Part shown: positions 56,069 through 64,000 of the stretch, piece by piece
Layout: each line of letters begins with the position of its first letter
How positions within the stretch are numbered: position 1 is the stretch's first letter
Source of the DNA: Acinetobacter sp. ANC 3929
GTDB lineage: Bacteria; Pseudomonadota; Gammaproteobacteria; Pseudomonadales; Moraxellaceae
Length of the DNA: 64,000 bases
Direction of reading: 5' to 3'
NCBI RefSeq assembly: GCF_000369405.1
Contig: NZ_KB849998.1
Span: 242,219-306,218 of the forward strand
Program-made: the position numbers and the translations under genes
Notes under the pieces: model-generated
The model's database searches: none
Told to the model about the DNA's origin: nothing
What the model saw: only the letters and a program-made list of their open reading frames with translations

Positions 56069-56710
56069 TTATGCTTTCACAAAAGTATCCCAATCGTATT
56101 CGCCAGACTGAGTAATCAATTTCATGGTCAATTGATCATTGGCACGTAGCGCACCAACACCTGCTGGTGTACCCGTCATGATCACATCACCTGCTTCCAG
56201 ACTAAACGATTTGTTAATCTCAACAAGCAATGATCCAATATCAAAGATCATATCTTTGGTAAAACCGTGCTGACGATCTACACCATTGATGGTCAAAATC
56301 AGTTCTAATTCTTGCAGATCGCCAATTTCGTCTGCTTCAATCCAGTCCGCAAGAATACATGCACCATCAAAAGCTTTGGCACGCTCCCACGGTTCCCCTT
56401 TAGCTTTTAAATCACCCTGCAAATCACGCAGCGTTAAATCCAGACCCAATGTCACTGCACCGATCGCCTCTAAGACTTTGGCTGGGTCTGTTTCTTGCGA
56501 TAAAGGATGTGCAATTTGCAAACAGATTTCGCATTCATAGTGACACTCACCCAATGCTTGATTCCAGCTTACCCCTTGTGTCAAAGACCCAAGGCTGCTG
56601 GGTGGTTTGATAAACAGCAATGCGCGATCAGGAATGGCATTTCCTAATTCTTTCGCATGTTCAGCATAATTTCGACCCACACAAACAATTTTTGAAGGAC
56701 GTGTACTCAT
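56069..56710 (-). CDS. Fumarylacetoacetate hydrolase (FAH) family protein
   Basis: A 213-residue single-domain FAH-family enzyme. Landmarks are KIVCVGRNYAEHAKELGN at the N-terminus, the metal-binding EICLQIAHPL region with conserved Glu, and the terminal GDVIMTGTPAGVG. Relatives include acylpyruvate hydrolases (YcgM/FAHD1) and oxaloacetate decarboxylases; the exact reaction is not clear. The start at 56710 is chosen for its strong AAGGAG; a TTG 21 bases earlier is rejected. It follows the YcxB-like gene on the same strand with a short gap. Confidence 0.85.
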   Translation of the reverse strand: MSTRPSKIVCVGRNYAEHAKELGNAIPDRALLFIKPPSSLGSLTQGVSWNQALGECHYECEICLQIAHPLSQETDPAKVLEAIGAVTLGLDLTLRDLQGDLKAKGEPWERAKAFDGACILADWIEADEIGDLQELELILTINGVDRQHGFTKDMIFDIGSLLVEINKSFSLEAGDVIMTGTPAGVGALRANDQLTMKLITQSGEYDWDTFVKA

Positions 56711-56743
56711 GAAAACTCCTTGTTCTTTCAACCGCCAATAAAT

Positions 56744-57241
56744 TTACTTTTTAAAACTATTTTCAAACTTGCGTTGATCTGCAGAATCAGTGAATGCGCG
56801 TTTCGGCACAATGACGACAGTATGGCTTTTAAGCTCTAACATATAGGTCAGCTTCCCAATTGCAAAAGATTGTACTTCCGCATACTGTGCTGTTTGCTTT
56901 TTACCTGCGGCATAAAGTTCAAAATGATCTTGATAAAGATCAATCCCTTGTTCGCTTTTACCAAATTGATAACGTACAAATTGACGCTTAAACAACATTG
57001 GCAAAAACCAGTAACGCATGACACCCTGCATAATCAGAAAAAAAGCGCCGAGTGCTACGTAATAACGCCCTACGCCAGAAAAACCTAAATAAACACCCCA
57101 CAAGATAATCGCGATACTAATTACGGGGGTTAAAAAACGACTAAAGGTCTTTTTTCCAAACGTTACCAAAGCAAAACCATCTTGGGATTCTTCTAAATTA
57201 AGATAATAGCGTACAGATACCGTTGGACGTTGTTCAGACAT
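56744..57241 (-). CDS. YcxB-like membrane protein
   Basis: A 165-residue protein with two central hydrophobic helices (about 35-80) flanked by soluble segments. The C-terminal portion, with LYQDHFELYAAGKKQTAQYAEVQSFAIGKLTYML and VIVPKRAF, fits the YcxB-like domain pattern. The function of that family is unknown. It probably precedes the FAH-family gene in one transcript (33-base gap). Confidence 0.7.
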   Translation of the reverse strand: MSEQRPTVSVRYYLNLEESQDGFALVTFGKKTFSRFLTPVISIAIILWGVYLGFSGVGRYYVALGAFFLIMQGVMRYWFLPMLFKRQFVRYQFGKSEQGIDLYQDHFELYAAGKKQTAQYAEVQSFAIGKLTYMLELKSHTVVIVPKRAFTDSADQRKFENSFKK

Positions 57242-57637
57242 TTTTAGATTTCTAACATTTGAAAAAAACTGATCTATTAGAACATAAATGATTCAACGGG
57301 CAATCACATTTCTCGTGATTTAATACAAAATTTAAATGATATTGTCACGCCATCTCATACTTGTTTATGTTGCTTTATTGAATACTTTTATTTTTATAAA
57401 TCAATATTATGTCGAAATGATATAAATATACTTCTATTTAATTTAAATCATTCTGATCTATAGAACTGGTAAAAAGTAAATGTCTAAAATGTCTTGCTCG
57501 AAAGAATATTTCAGTGGGTTTTACATAATACGACTTTTTTTTATGCATAAAAAAATTTATTAATAAGCAGTGTTGATCGGCTCCCTACGAGCAATCAAGT
57601 CATGAATGAAATCACGGATAAAAATCAAAGGAATGTG
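57242..57637. other. AT-rich intergenic region
   Basis: About 396 bases of AT-rich sequence between divergent genes. It should hold the promoters of the YcxB-like and SRPBCC genes. No gene, strong hairpin or recognisable operator is seen. Confidence 0.45.
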
Positions 57638-58936
57638 ATGTCTTATTTGAATCGTCTCTTGTGCCTCTGCATTTTTATGGCAGTGGTACAACACAGCTCT
57701 GCACAAATCCTGTCATGGAATGACAATATTCCAAGTGCCTTACAGCCTTTTCAGAACAATCCACAACTCTTGGCCAGTTATACTCAAAACAATATTTTCA
57801 TCTATGGGCATCCTGCGACTAAAACCTCAATCCCGACGCTGAAAAGTAACCCACAACCCACTGCCAGCTTTAATTCAGCAGCCATTATTGTTCCTGTTAG
57901 CACCCAGCAAGTCGCCAAAACACTCACCGATTTCAATCAATATGTTGGTCTATTTCCCACACTCAAATCAGCCAAGCCACTCGAACAATCAGGCAACATT
58001 GTACAAATGAAATATCGGGTTTCCATCCCGACACCCATTCCTGTGCTCAACTTTAATGAAGATGTCACCCTACAACACCAGATCAAGCCGAATAGCATTG
58101 CCAGTTTAGTTATCGATGCACCTATCCCATACGGCGTTGGAAAGTTTGAATGGTTTGCATTAGATGAACATCGGACTTTAATCACTTTGACTCAATGGGG
58201 TGATTTAAACCAGCCTAAAGGTTTTATTTTTAAGAAAATTCTCAATGCAATTCCAGAAGCAAAACTAGGACTTCCAAGTGGTAGTAATGCTTTTATTCTC
58301 GAGGCATTAAGGAATCGTTTTATTAAACCTAACATTTCCCCACTCAATGCAGGGCAACTTCCCAATCCGCAGTTGAACACAGTGCAACTCACAAAAATTA
58401 GCCAACTTATTCAAACGGCTCAACAACCAGTTAGTATTATTCATGCACCGACCAGTATGCTTTATACACATGGACGGGAATCCATGCGCTTTACCACCAC
58501 CTATCAATTTTATAAACAAACACCGCAGCAATTACAAAAATGGCTGACACCCCTGGCTTATCAAGAGCTATTTCCACGACAAATCAAGAAAGTTATAACC
58601 ACACCAATCCAAAATCAGGCACAAGATGCGGACATTCAAGTGAATGTGGGACTTGGAGTCATCAATATTCCTTTTGCATTTAAACTGCGCTTTAACTATC
58701 CACAAAGCACTGAAAATAATTTTTATGCCAATGGTGGCGATCTACGTTTTATTAAAGGTCAAATGCGGTTTACCAGTTTAGATCAAGGGACTTTATTTAA
58801 AATGACCAGTGCAATGAAGATCGATGAGAAAGCTCCTTTCTTATTAAGAGCCATGCGCAGCCTGCCTTATCATGATGTATTGCCTGCTGTCGGTGGCAAT
58901 GCCGTTTTTGTACAAAAAATCAAAGCAAAAATTTAA
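57638..58936 (+). CDS. Secreted protein with tandem SRPBCC/START-like domains
   Basis: A 432-residue protein with a signal peptide (about 1-24, ending SSAQ). The mature part appears to contain two related SRPBCC-type lipid-binding folds. The first spans about 75-230 (VPVSTQQVAKTLTDFNQYVGLFPTLKSA is a RatA/COQ10-like start) and the second about 285-430 (YKQTPQQLQKWLTPLAYQELFPRQIKKV aligns with it). Such folds bind hydrophobic ligands; periplasmic versions are uncommon. The start at 57638 has AAAGGAATG upstream; an earlier ATG at 57602 would add 12 polar residues. The function is unknown. Confidence 0.65.
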   Translation: MSYLNRLLCLCIFMAVVQHSSAQILSWNDNIPSALQPFQNNPQLLASYTQNNIFIYGHPATKTSIPTLKSNPQPTASFNSAAIIVPVSTQQVAKTLTDFNQYVGLFPTLKSAKPLEQSGNIVQMKYRVSIPTPIPVLNFNEDVTLQHQIKPNSIASLVIDAPIPYGVGKFEWFALDEHRTLITLTQWGDLNQPKGFIFKKILNAIPEAKLGLPSGSNAFILEALRNRFIKPNISPLNAGQLPNPQLNTVQLTKISQLIQTAQQPVSIIHAPTSMLYTHGRESMRFTTTYQFYKQTPQQLQKWLTPLAYQELFPRQIKKVITTPIQNQAQDADIQVNVGLGVINIPFAFKLRFNYPQSTENNFYANGGDLRFIKGQMRFTSLDQGTLFKMTSAMKIDEKAPFLLRAMRSLPYHDVLPAVGGNAVFVQKIKAKI

Positions 58937-58942
58937 GACACA

Positions 58943-58968
58943 AAAAAACCGCAATGAAGCGGTTTATT
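58943..58968 (+). terminator. Intrinsic terminator after SRPBCC gene
   Basis: Stem AAACCGC / GCGGTTT with a 6-base loop and T-rich tail. Confidence 0.75.
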
Positions 58969-58977
58969 TATTCAAAT

Positions 58978-59054
58978 TGGTGCGCTCAGAGAGATTCGAA
59001 CTCCCGACCCCTTAGTTCGTAGCCAAGTGCTCTATCCAGCTGAGCTATGAGCGC
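58978..59054 (-). tRNA. tRNA-Arg(ACG)
   Basis: On the minus strand a 77-base cloverleaf is complete. The acceptor stem is GCGCTCA / TGAGCGC, the D-arm GCTCAGCTGGATAGAGC, and the anticodon stem CTTGG / CTAAG encloses loop CTACGAA with anticodon ACG. The T-arm is GGGAG-TTCGAAT-CTCTC, and an encoded discriminator A plus CCA is present. The wobble A is expected to be deaminated to inosine to read CGU, CGC and CGA. Confidence 0.95.
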
Positions 59055-59567
59055 ATATTTGATGGAGGGCATTATACGCACTTTTCCCCAAATGGTAAGA
59101 CCTTTTTCACAAGATCATGCTCAACTGGCTATAGATTCGGCATTATTGGGTTTTTCAGTGAGTATTGACTAGCATTTCATCAAATTTTCTCGGCCCTAAC
59201 TGCACATTCATTTTCCGTCTTTCAGACTAAGTCTGAAGACAACTTCTCACCCCAAACAGCCATAATTATTATTAAAATTCAAATAAATATTATTTCGACT
59301 AAGTTTTAATTCAAGCATAAATTTTGTATTTTTTATTAACAATCTATATTGCCATCATATCTTTTTGATTTTAACCATTTATCTCTAAAGCATTATATAG
59401 CCCCATGTTTTATTTCACTTTTATATTTCCTTAAAAATATGATACACACTGCATTATTGACATTAAATAGACAACTAATAAATACTAATAGATGAATTAT
59501 GAGACAGGAGTCACATAATTATTAAGGCTTAATAAAATAAAACTCCAATAATTATAGGTATATCGAT
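59055..59567. other. Long AT-rich leader of the giant repeat gene
   Basis: A 513-base gap between tRNA-Arg and the giant gene. It is AT-rich with no open frame of note. It contains a perfect 8-bp palindrome with one central base (59221-59237, TTCAGACT / AGTCTGAA) that could be an operator. A promoter and long 5' untranslated region for the giant gene are expected here. Confidence 0.5.
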
Positions 59568-62500
59568 ATGTTATTTAAAAATATTTTATCACCCATTAAA
59601 GGTATTCTGTCTCTTTCTAGCAATAGCCAAGGAACCTCCTCTTCGGTTAATACTGCACCGACTGTAAAAGATACAGTCATCGAAGACAGCAGCACTCTTA
59701 CTCATACAAATAGTAGTACGAATACGAGTCACGGCGGTTTGCTCAACGACATAGCGGCAGGTAATGGTAGTCACAACTACGGTCCAGGATTAGGTAACGC
59801 AAATGATTTTAGCTTTACCCCCTCTTTCACAGCAGCATTTCAGCCTTTCAGCAATTCATTTTCATGGCTAGGCGCGACAGCACCTGTTACGACGGTCAAT
59901 ACAACGCCCACAACATCAACAACTCAAATCCACGATAACGATATTGTAAATAATAGTAATACAGGTCCCCAAGCAGGCAATGGCAATGCTGGTGGCGTAT
60001 TAAATGGTATTGCGGCAGGCAATGGTGAACATAATTATGGTGTTGGAAATGGCAATGCTGATGATGCCAGCGTAACAGTGCCATGGACCACGCCAATTCA
60101 AGCCATAAGTAATTCAATCGCTGCCGTTGGCGGTGCTGATATCAATGCGGTGAATACATCGCCCACAACATCTTCAACTCAAATTCAAGATAATGATACG
60201 ACGAACAACAGTAATACTGGCATTGGTTCTGCTGGAAACGGCAGTGCTGGTGGTCTATTAAATGGGATTGGTGCTGGAAACGGCGAACAAAACTATGGTA
60301 TCGGCAATGGCAACGGTGATGATGCAAGCGTTACAACACCAATCACGATGCCCGTCCAAACCATTGGTAATTCAGTCGCAGGGATTGGCGGTGGTGATGT
60401 AACTTCTGCCAATCATACTTCAACTAACTCCAACACAAACATTCAGGATAATGACACCACCAACAACGGTAACAACGGTACTGGCGTAGCTGGCAACGGC
60501 AGTAATAGTGGCATATTAAATGGCGTATCTGCTGGTAATGGAGAACATAACTACGGGATTGGCAATGGTAACGGTGATGACGTCGGTATCACAGTACCAT
60601 GGACTACACCTGTACAAGCTGTGGGTAACTCCATTTCAGGTATTGGTAGCGGTCACGTAGATTCAGTCAATACTTCGACAACAACATCGACCACCAATAT
60701 TCAAGACAATGACACCACAAATAATAGTAATAATTCAGCTACAAATGTCATTGGCAACGGTCTTGGTGGTTTAGCAAATGGTCCTGCTGCCGGCAATGGT
60801 GAACAGAACTATGGGATCGGCAATGGCAACGGTGATGATGCGAGCGTCACAACACCCATTACCACACCTGTCCAAGTGCTTGGTAACTCAGTTGCGGGCG
60901 TTGGCGGTGATGTAGACTCAGTCAATACAGCTCCAACCAATACCTCAAATATCGTTTATGACAACGATACGACCAACAATAGTAACAACGGCATCGGTAC
61001 AAATGCAGGTAATGGCCTTGGTGGTTTGGGTAATGGCCCTGCCGCAGGCAATGGTGAACAAAACTATGGTATTGGCAATGGTAACGGTGATGATGTTGAT
61101 ATCACTGCCCCATGGACAACGCCTGTTCATGTCTTGGGTAATTCAGCGGGTGTTATCGGCGGTGGCGATGTTAGTTCTGTCAACAATGGTTCTACCAACA
61201 CGCTGAACTATGTACAAGACAATGACACCACCAACAATAGTAATAACGGTACGGGTGTCACTGGCGCAACAGGCAATGGTGCAGGTGGCTTACTCAATGG
61301 TGTAAGTGCTGGTAATGGTGAGCATAATTACGGTATTGGCAATGGCAATGGCGACGATGCAGATTGGACATCTCCAGTCACAACGCCAATCAATTTCATG
61401 GGTAACAACATCTCTGGACTTGATAATGACTCTAATTCTAATGCTCTAGGCAATACCTCAACCAATACCGCGACAACCAATACAACCAATATCGTCTCAG
61501 ACAATGACAACATCAACCATAGCAACAATGGGACAGGTGCTGGTAGTGGTACTGGTAACGGAGTGGGTGGTCTACTCAGTGGTGTTGGTGCAGGCAATGG
61601 TGAGCAAAACTATGGCATTGGGAATGGCAATGGTGATGACGTTGATATCGTTACCCCTGTCACCACTCCGATCAATGGCCTTGGTAATGAGTTTTCCTTC
61701 GTTGGTGATGCCAATAATGCATCCCACAATAATGCAGCAACCACAACAACCAATACGGTGCTAGATAACGACACCACCAACAACAGCAATAACGGTACAA
61801 GTGTTGGTGGTACTACGGGTAACGGTGTTGGCGGCGGTATCGGCAATGGCATTGGTGCAGGCAATGGTGAACACAACTACGGTATCGGCAATGGTAACGG
61901 TGATGATGCAAGTGTCACCATGCCAGTGACAGCACCGATCAATGGTTTAGGCAATTCATGGACATTCTTTGGTGATACAACCAATACCTCTGTCAATAAT
62001 GGTTCAACCACAACAACCAACAACCTTCAGGACAATGACACCACCAACAATAGCAATAACGGTACGATTTTAGGTGGTAGTGCTGGTAATGGTGTTGGCG
62101 GTGGTATCGGCAATGGTATTGGCTCTGGCAATGGTGACCATAATTTTGGTATTGGTAATGGTATCGGTAGTGATGCCAATGTGGTAGCGCCAATCACTAG
62201 CCCTGTGAATGTCTCAGGTAATGCAGGCTCTATTTTTGGTAATGCAACCTCAAACTCAATCAACAACTCCTCGACAACAGCCAATAACAATTTCCAAGAC
62301 AACGATACGATCAACAATAGTAATAACGGTGGCGTTGGAACTGGCTCTGGTAGTGATCTTGGAGGTATTTTGAATGGTATTGCCGCAGGCAATGGTGAGC
62401 ACAACTACGGTATTGGCAATGGTATTGCAGATGATTCGAGTATCGTAATCCCAATTACCACACCATTAAATGCATCAGGCAATGCCTTCTCAATTTTTGG

Positions 62501-64000
62501 TGATGCAACCTCAAACTCAGTCAATAGCTCTTCAACCACGACCAACAACAATGTTCAAGATAACGATACAACCAATAACAGCAATAGCGGCGGTAATGCT
62601 GCAAATGGCTCAGGTGGCATCGGCAATGGCATTGCTTCAGGCAATGGTGAACATAACTACGGTATCGGCAACGGTATTGCAGATGATGCAAGTATTATCA
62701 TCCCGATCACAACACCTGTGAATGCATCAGGGAATGCTTTCTCGATCTTTGGCAATGCAACCTCAAATTCAACCAATAACTCATCTACGACAACCACGAA
62801 TAATTTCCAAGACAATGACACCACCAATAATAGTAATGGCGGCGGCACGGGTGTTGGTTCTGGCGGTGGTATAGCGAATGGTATCGCATCAGGCAATGGT
62901 GAACATAACTATGGTATCGGCAATGGTATTGCGGATGACGCAAACTTTGTCGCACCAATTGCAATCCCCGTTAACTTCTCAGGCAATGCCATTTCCTTAT
63001 TTGGTACTGCAACATCAACCTCAACCAATAATGCAACAACGACTACACATAATAACTTCCAAGACAATGACACCGAAAATAATGGTTCAATTGGCAGTGG
63101 ATCAGGTGGTATCGGCAACGGTATTGGTGCAGGTAATGGCGACCAGAACTATGGTATCGGCAATGGCGTTGGAGATGGTACGAACGTCGTGACTCCAATT
63201 ACCATTCCAATCAATTTCTCAGGCAATGCAATCTCTGTACTCGATTTAAATAGCATCTCTCACGGTGATCTAGTTACACCTGTAACCAATCTCGTCACGG
63301 TTGTGACCGGTGATGCTGATAGCACGGGTGTCTTAGGCACTGTCACAGGTGCAGTCGGTGGTGTAACCGCTAGCGTAAATGGCATTATTAGTGGCGATTA
63401 CAACCCGATCGATGTTGTTACTGGCATTGTTGGTGGTGTTCTCAGTGGTGAAGGCGGTAGCCCTCTAGACCTAGTCACAAGTGTTGTTGGCGGTGTAATT
63501 GGTGGCGACGGTAGCCCTCTTGGCGCAGTTACTGGCATTATCGGTGGCATCACTGGCGGAATTGGTGGTGGTGACGGCGGTCCTCTGGGTGCAGTCACTG
63601 GCATTATCGGTGGTATCACTGGTGGAATTGGCGGTGGTGATGGTGGCCCTCTGGGCGCAGTCACTGGCATTATCGGTGGCATTACTGGCGGAATTGGCGG
63701 TGGTGACGGCGGCCCTCTAGGTGCAGTCACTGGAATCATTGGTGGTCTTACTGGTGGTATCGGCGGCGGTGATGGTGGTGGCCCTCTGGGCGCAGTCACT
63801 AGCATTATCGGTGGCATTACTGGCGGAATTGGCGGTGGTGACGGCGGCCCTCTAGGTGCAGTCACTGGAATCATTGGTGGCATTACGGGTGGTATCGGCG
63901 GCGGTGATGGTGGCCCTCTGGGCGCAGTCACTAGCATTATCGGTGGCATTACTGGCGGAATTGGCGGTGGTGACGGCGGCCCTCTAGGTGCAGTCACTGG
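59568..64000 (+). CDS. Giant repetitive protein (probable surface or secreted fibre), partial
   Basis: An open frame from the ATG at 59568 (TATAGGTAT upstream) to the end of the window with no stop, at least 1477 residues. The first 30 residues (MLFKNILSPIKGILSLSS) are mildly hydrophobic and amphipathic, without a clear Sec signal. Residues about 45-1215 contain 14 copies of an Asn/Gly/Asp/Thr-rich repeat with core GNGEHNYGIGNGNGDD and a following PITTP segment. From about residue 1310 the sequence changes to Gly-rich 22-residue repeats. The composition is almost free of Cys, Met and Lys. A large adhesin or biofilm fibre, possibly exported by a type I system, is inferred; I know no described family that fits. 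Confidence 0.8.
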   Translation, partial: MLFKNILSPIKGILSLSSNSQGTSSSVNTAPTVKDTVIEDSSTLTHTNSSTNTSHGGLLNDIAAGNGSHNYGPGLGNANDFSFTPSFTAAFQPFSNSFSWLGATAPVTTVNTTPTTSTTQIHDNDIVNNSNTGPQAGNGNAGGVLNGIAAGNGEHNYGVGNGNADDASVTVPWTTPIQAISNSIAAVGGADINAVNTSPTTSSTQIQDNDTTNNSNTGIGSAGNGSAGGLLNGIGAGNGEQNYGIGNGNGDDASVTTPITMPVQTIGNSVAGIGGGDVTSANHTSTNSNTNIQDNDTTNNGNNGTGVAGNGSNSGILNGVSAGNGEHNYGIGNGNGDDVGITVPWTTPVQAVGNSISGIGSGHVDSVNTSTTTSTTNIQDNDTTNNSNNSATNVIGNGLGGLANGPAAGNGEQNYGIGNGNGDDASVTTPITTPVQVLGNSVAGVGGDVDSVNTAPTNTSNIVYDNDTTNNSNNGIGTNAGNGLGGLGNGPAAGNGEQNYGIGNGNGDDVDITAPWTTPVHVLGNSAGVIGGGDVSSVNNGSTNTLNYVQDNDTTNNSNNGTGVTGATGNGAGGLLNGVSAGNGEHNYGIGNGNGDDADWTSPVTTPINFMGNNISGLDNDSNSNALGNTSTNTATTNTTNIVSDNDNINHSNNGTGAGSGTGNGVGGLLSGVGAGNGEQNYGIGNGNGDDVDIVTPVTTPINGLGNEFSFVGDANNASHNNAATTTTNTVLDNDTTNNSNNGTSVGGTTGNGVGGGIGNGIGAGNGEHNYGIGNGNGDDASVTMPVTAPINGLGNSWTFFGDTTNTSVNNGSTTTTNNLQDNDTTNNSNNGTILGGSAGNGVGGGIGNGIGSGNGDHNFGIGNGIGSDANVVAPITSPVNVSGNAGSIFGNATSNSINNSSTTANNNFQDNDTINNSNNGGVGTGSGSDLGGILNGIAAGNGEHNYGIGNGIADDSSIVIPITTPLNASGNAFSIFGDATSNSVNSSSTTTNNNVQDNDTTNNSNSGGNAANGSGGIGNGIASGNGEHNYGIGNGIADDASIIIPITTPVNASGNAFSIFGNATSNSTNNSSTTTTNNFQDNDTTNNSNGGGTGVGSGGGIANGIASGNGEHNYGIGNGIADDANFVAPIAIPVNFSGNAISLFGTATSTSTNNATTTTHNNFQDNDTENNGSIGSGSGGIGNGIGAGNGDQNYGIGNGVGDGTNVVTPITIPINFSGNAISVLDLNSISHGDLVTPVTNLVTVVTGDADSTGVLGTVTGAVGGVTASVNGIISGDYNPIDVVTGIVGGVLSGEGGSPLDLVTSVVGGVIGGDGSPLGAVTGIIGGITGGIGGGDGGPLGAVTGIIGGITGGIGGGDGGPLGAVTGIIGGITGGIGGGDGGPLGAVTGIIGGLTGGIGGGDGGGPLGAVTSIIGGITGGIGGGDGGPLGAVTGIIGGITGGIGGGDGGPLGAVTSIIGGITGGIGGGDGGPLGAVT
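59745..63200 (+). repeat. 14 tandem repeats of about 86 residues
   Basis: Using the conserved NYG codons as anchor, copies start at 59775, 60033, 60291, 60549, 60807, 61062, 61326, 61608, 61875, 62142, 62403, 62655, 62907 and 63147. The first four intervals are exactly 258 bases. Later ones vary from 240 to 282, always a multiple of three. Each unit has a DNDTTNNSNNG loop, a G/N-rich linker, the GNGE-x-NYGIGNG core and a P-x-T-x-P strand. Confidence 0.92.
63497..64000 (+). repeat. Tandem 22-residue Gly-rich repeats (66-base period)
   Basis: Anchored on the Pro codon of PLGAVT, copies start at 63516, 63582, 63648, 63714, 63783, 63849, 63915 and 63981. Seven of these intervals except one are 66 bases; the remaining one is 69 (one extra Gly). 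The unit is PLGAVTGIIGGITGGIGG followed by GDGG. The array runs past the window end. Confidence 0.93.

Noticed and set aside
57526..57535. TAATACGACT, identical to the start of the T7 phage promoter
   Set aside because: The match stops after 10 bases (followed by a run of T) in a very AT-rich gap. No phage genes are nearby, so it is chance.
58978..59054. tRNA-Arg as an attachment site for an integrated element carrying the giant gene
   Set aside because: No integrase gene and no repeated 3' tRNA fragment are visible downstream within the window, so there is no support for an integration event.
59745..63200. Regular direct repeats that might suggest a CRISPR array
   Set aside because: The period is about 258 bases, every interval is a multiple of three, the repeats are degenerate at the DNA level and one frame stays open throughout. 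They are protein repeats, not repeats with unique spacers.
63398..63997. A 199-codon minus-strand frame rich in Pro and Arg opposite the Gly-rich repeats
   Set aside because: It is the mirror of the 66-base coding repeats. The Gly codons (GGN) read as Pro (CCN) on the other strand, and the real frame continues upstream for more than 3.9 kb with a sensible start.

Overview
This window looks like a chromosomal segment of an Acinetobacter species (Gammaproteobacteria, Moraxellales). It is AT-rich, and its gene content and neighbourhoods are typical of that genus: ackA-pta, tig-clpP-clpX, metX-metW, a leucine leader in front of a long-form leuA, tandem DUF2147 genes, and a Fiu-type receptor followed by a PiuC/YbiX dioxygenase. 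The species call is inference; no rRNA or marker gene is present to settle it. Most of the window is ordinary core genome with short intergenic gaps and clear intrinsic terminators.

Layout. 1-8.2 kb: an OmpA-like lipoprotein, metallophosphoesterase, phospholipase D/cardiolipin synthase-like lipoprotein, PlsC-type acyltransferase, a 46-residue membrane peptide, HflX, an LrgA/LrgB-like pair and two tandem DUF2147 proteins. 8.2-19.4 kb: periplasmic protease Prc, NagZ, a long-hairpin intergenic element, a Ppm1/LCM-like methyltransferase, an alpha/beta hydrolase with a C-terminal PilZ-like domain, ProA, and the acetate pair AckA-Pta. 19.4-29 kb: a methyltransferase, a divergent EamA transporter and AraC regulator, class I fumarase, a DUF2059 protein, a DUF2846-like lipoprotein, and the tig-clpP-clpX protein-quality block. 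29-35 kb: an iron block of two TonB-dependent receptors, each behind a Fur-box-like sequence, plus a PiuC-type dioxygenase. 35-41 kb: the leucine leader and leuA, metX-metW, a Sel1-repeat protein, a SUKH/SMI1-like orphan and RdgB.

41.8-50 kb is a coherent phosphate-scavenging and export block. TatABC is followed by a PhoX-family phosphatase with a twin-arginine lipoprotein signal, and then by two tandem PhoA-type alkaline phosphatases on the other strand. Both promoter regions carry 7-bp repeats at an 11-bp period that resemble Pho boxes. 50-59 kb holds an NRDE protein, Lgt, a possible decayed gene, WrbA, a YihY/BrkB protein, a second divergent EamA/AraC pair, an FAH-family enzyme, a YcxB-like protein, a secreted tandem-SRPBCC protein and tRNA-Arg(ACG).

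The window ends inside a very large repetitive gene (start 59568, no stop by 64000). It has 14 copies of an approximately 86-residue Asn/Gly/Asp-rich repeat, followed by an array of exactly 22-residue Gly-rich repeats. It is probably a giant surface or secreted fibre/adhesin and is the most unusual object here. Other items to check are the hydrolase-PilZ fusion, the leuA leader region with its paired palindromes, and the long-hairpin element at 11.7 kb.
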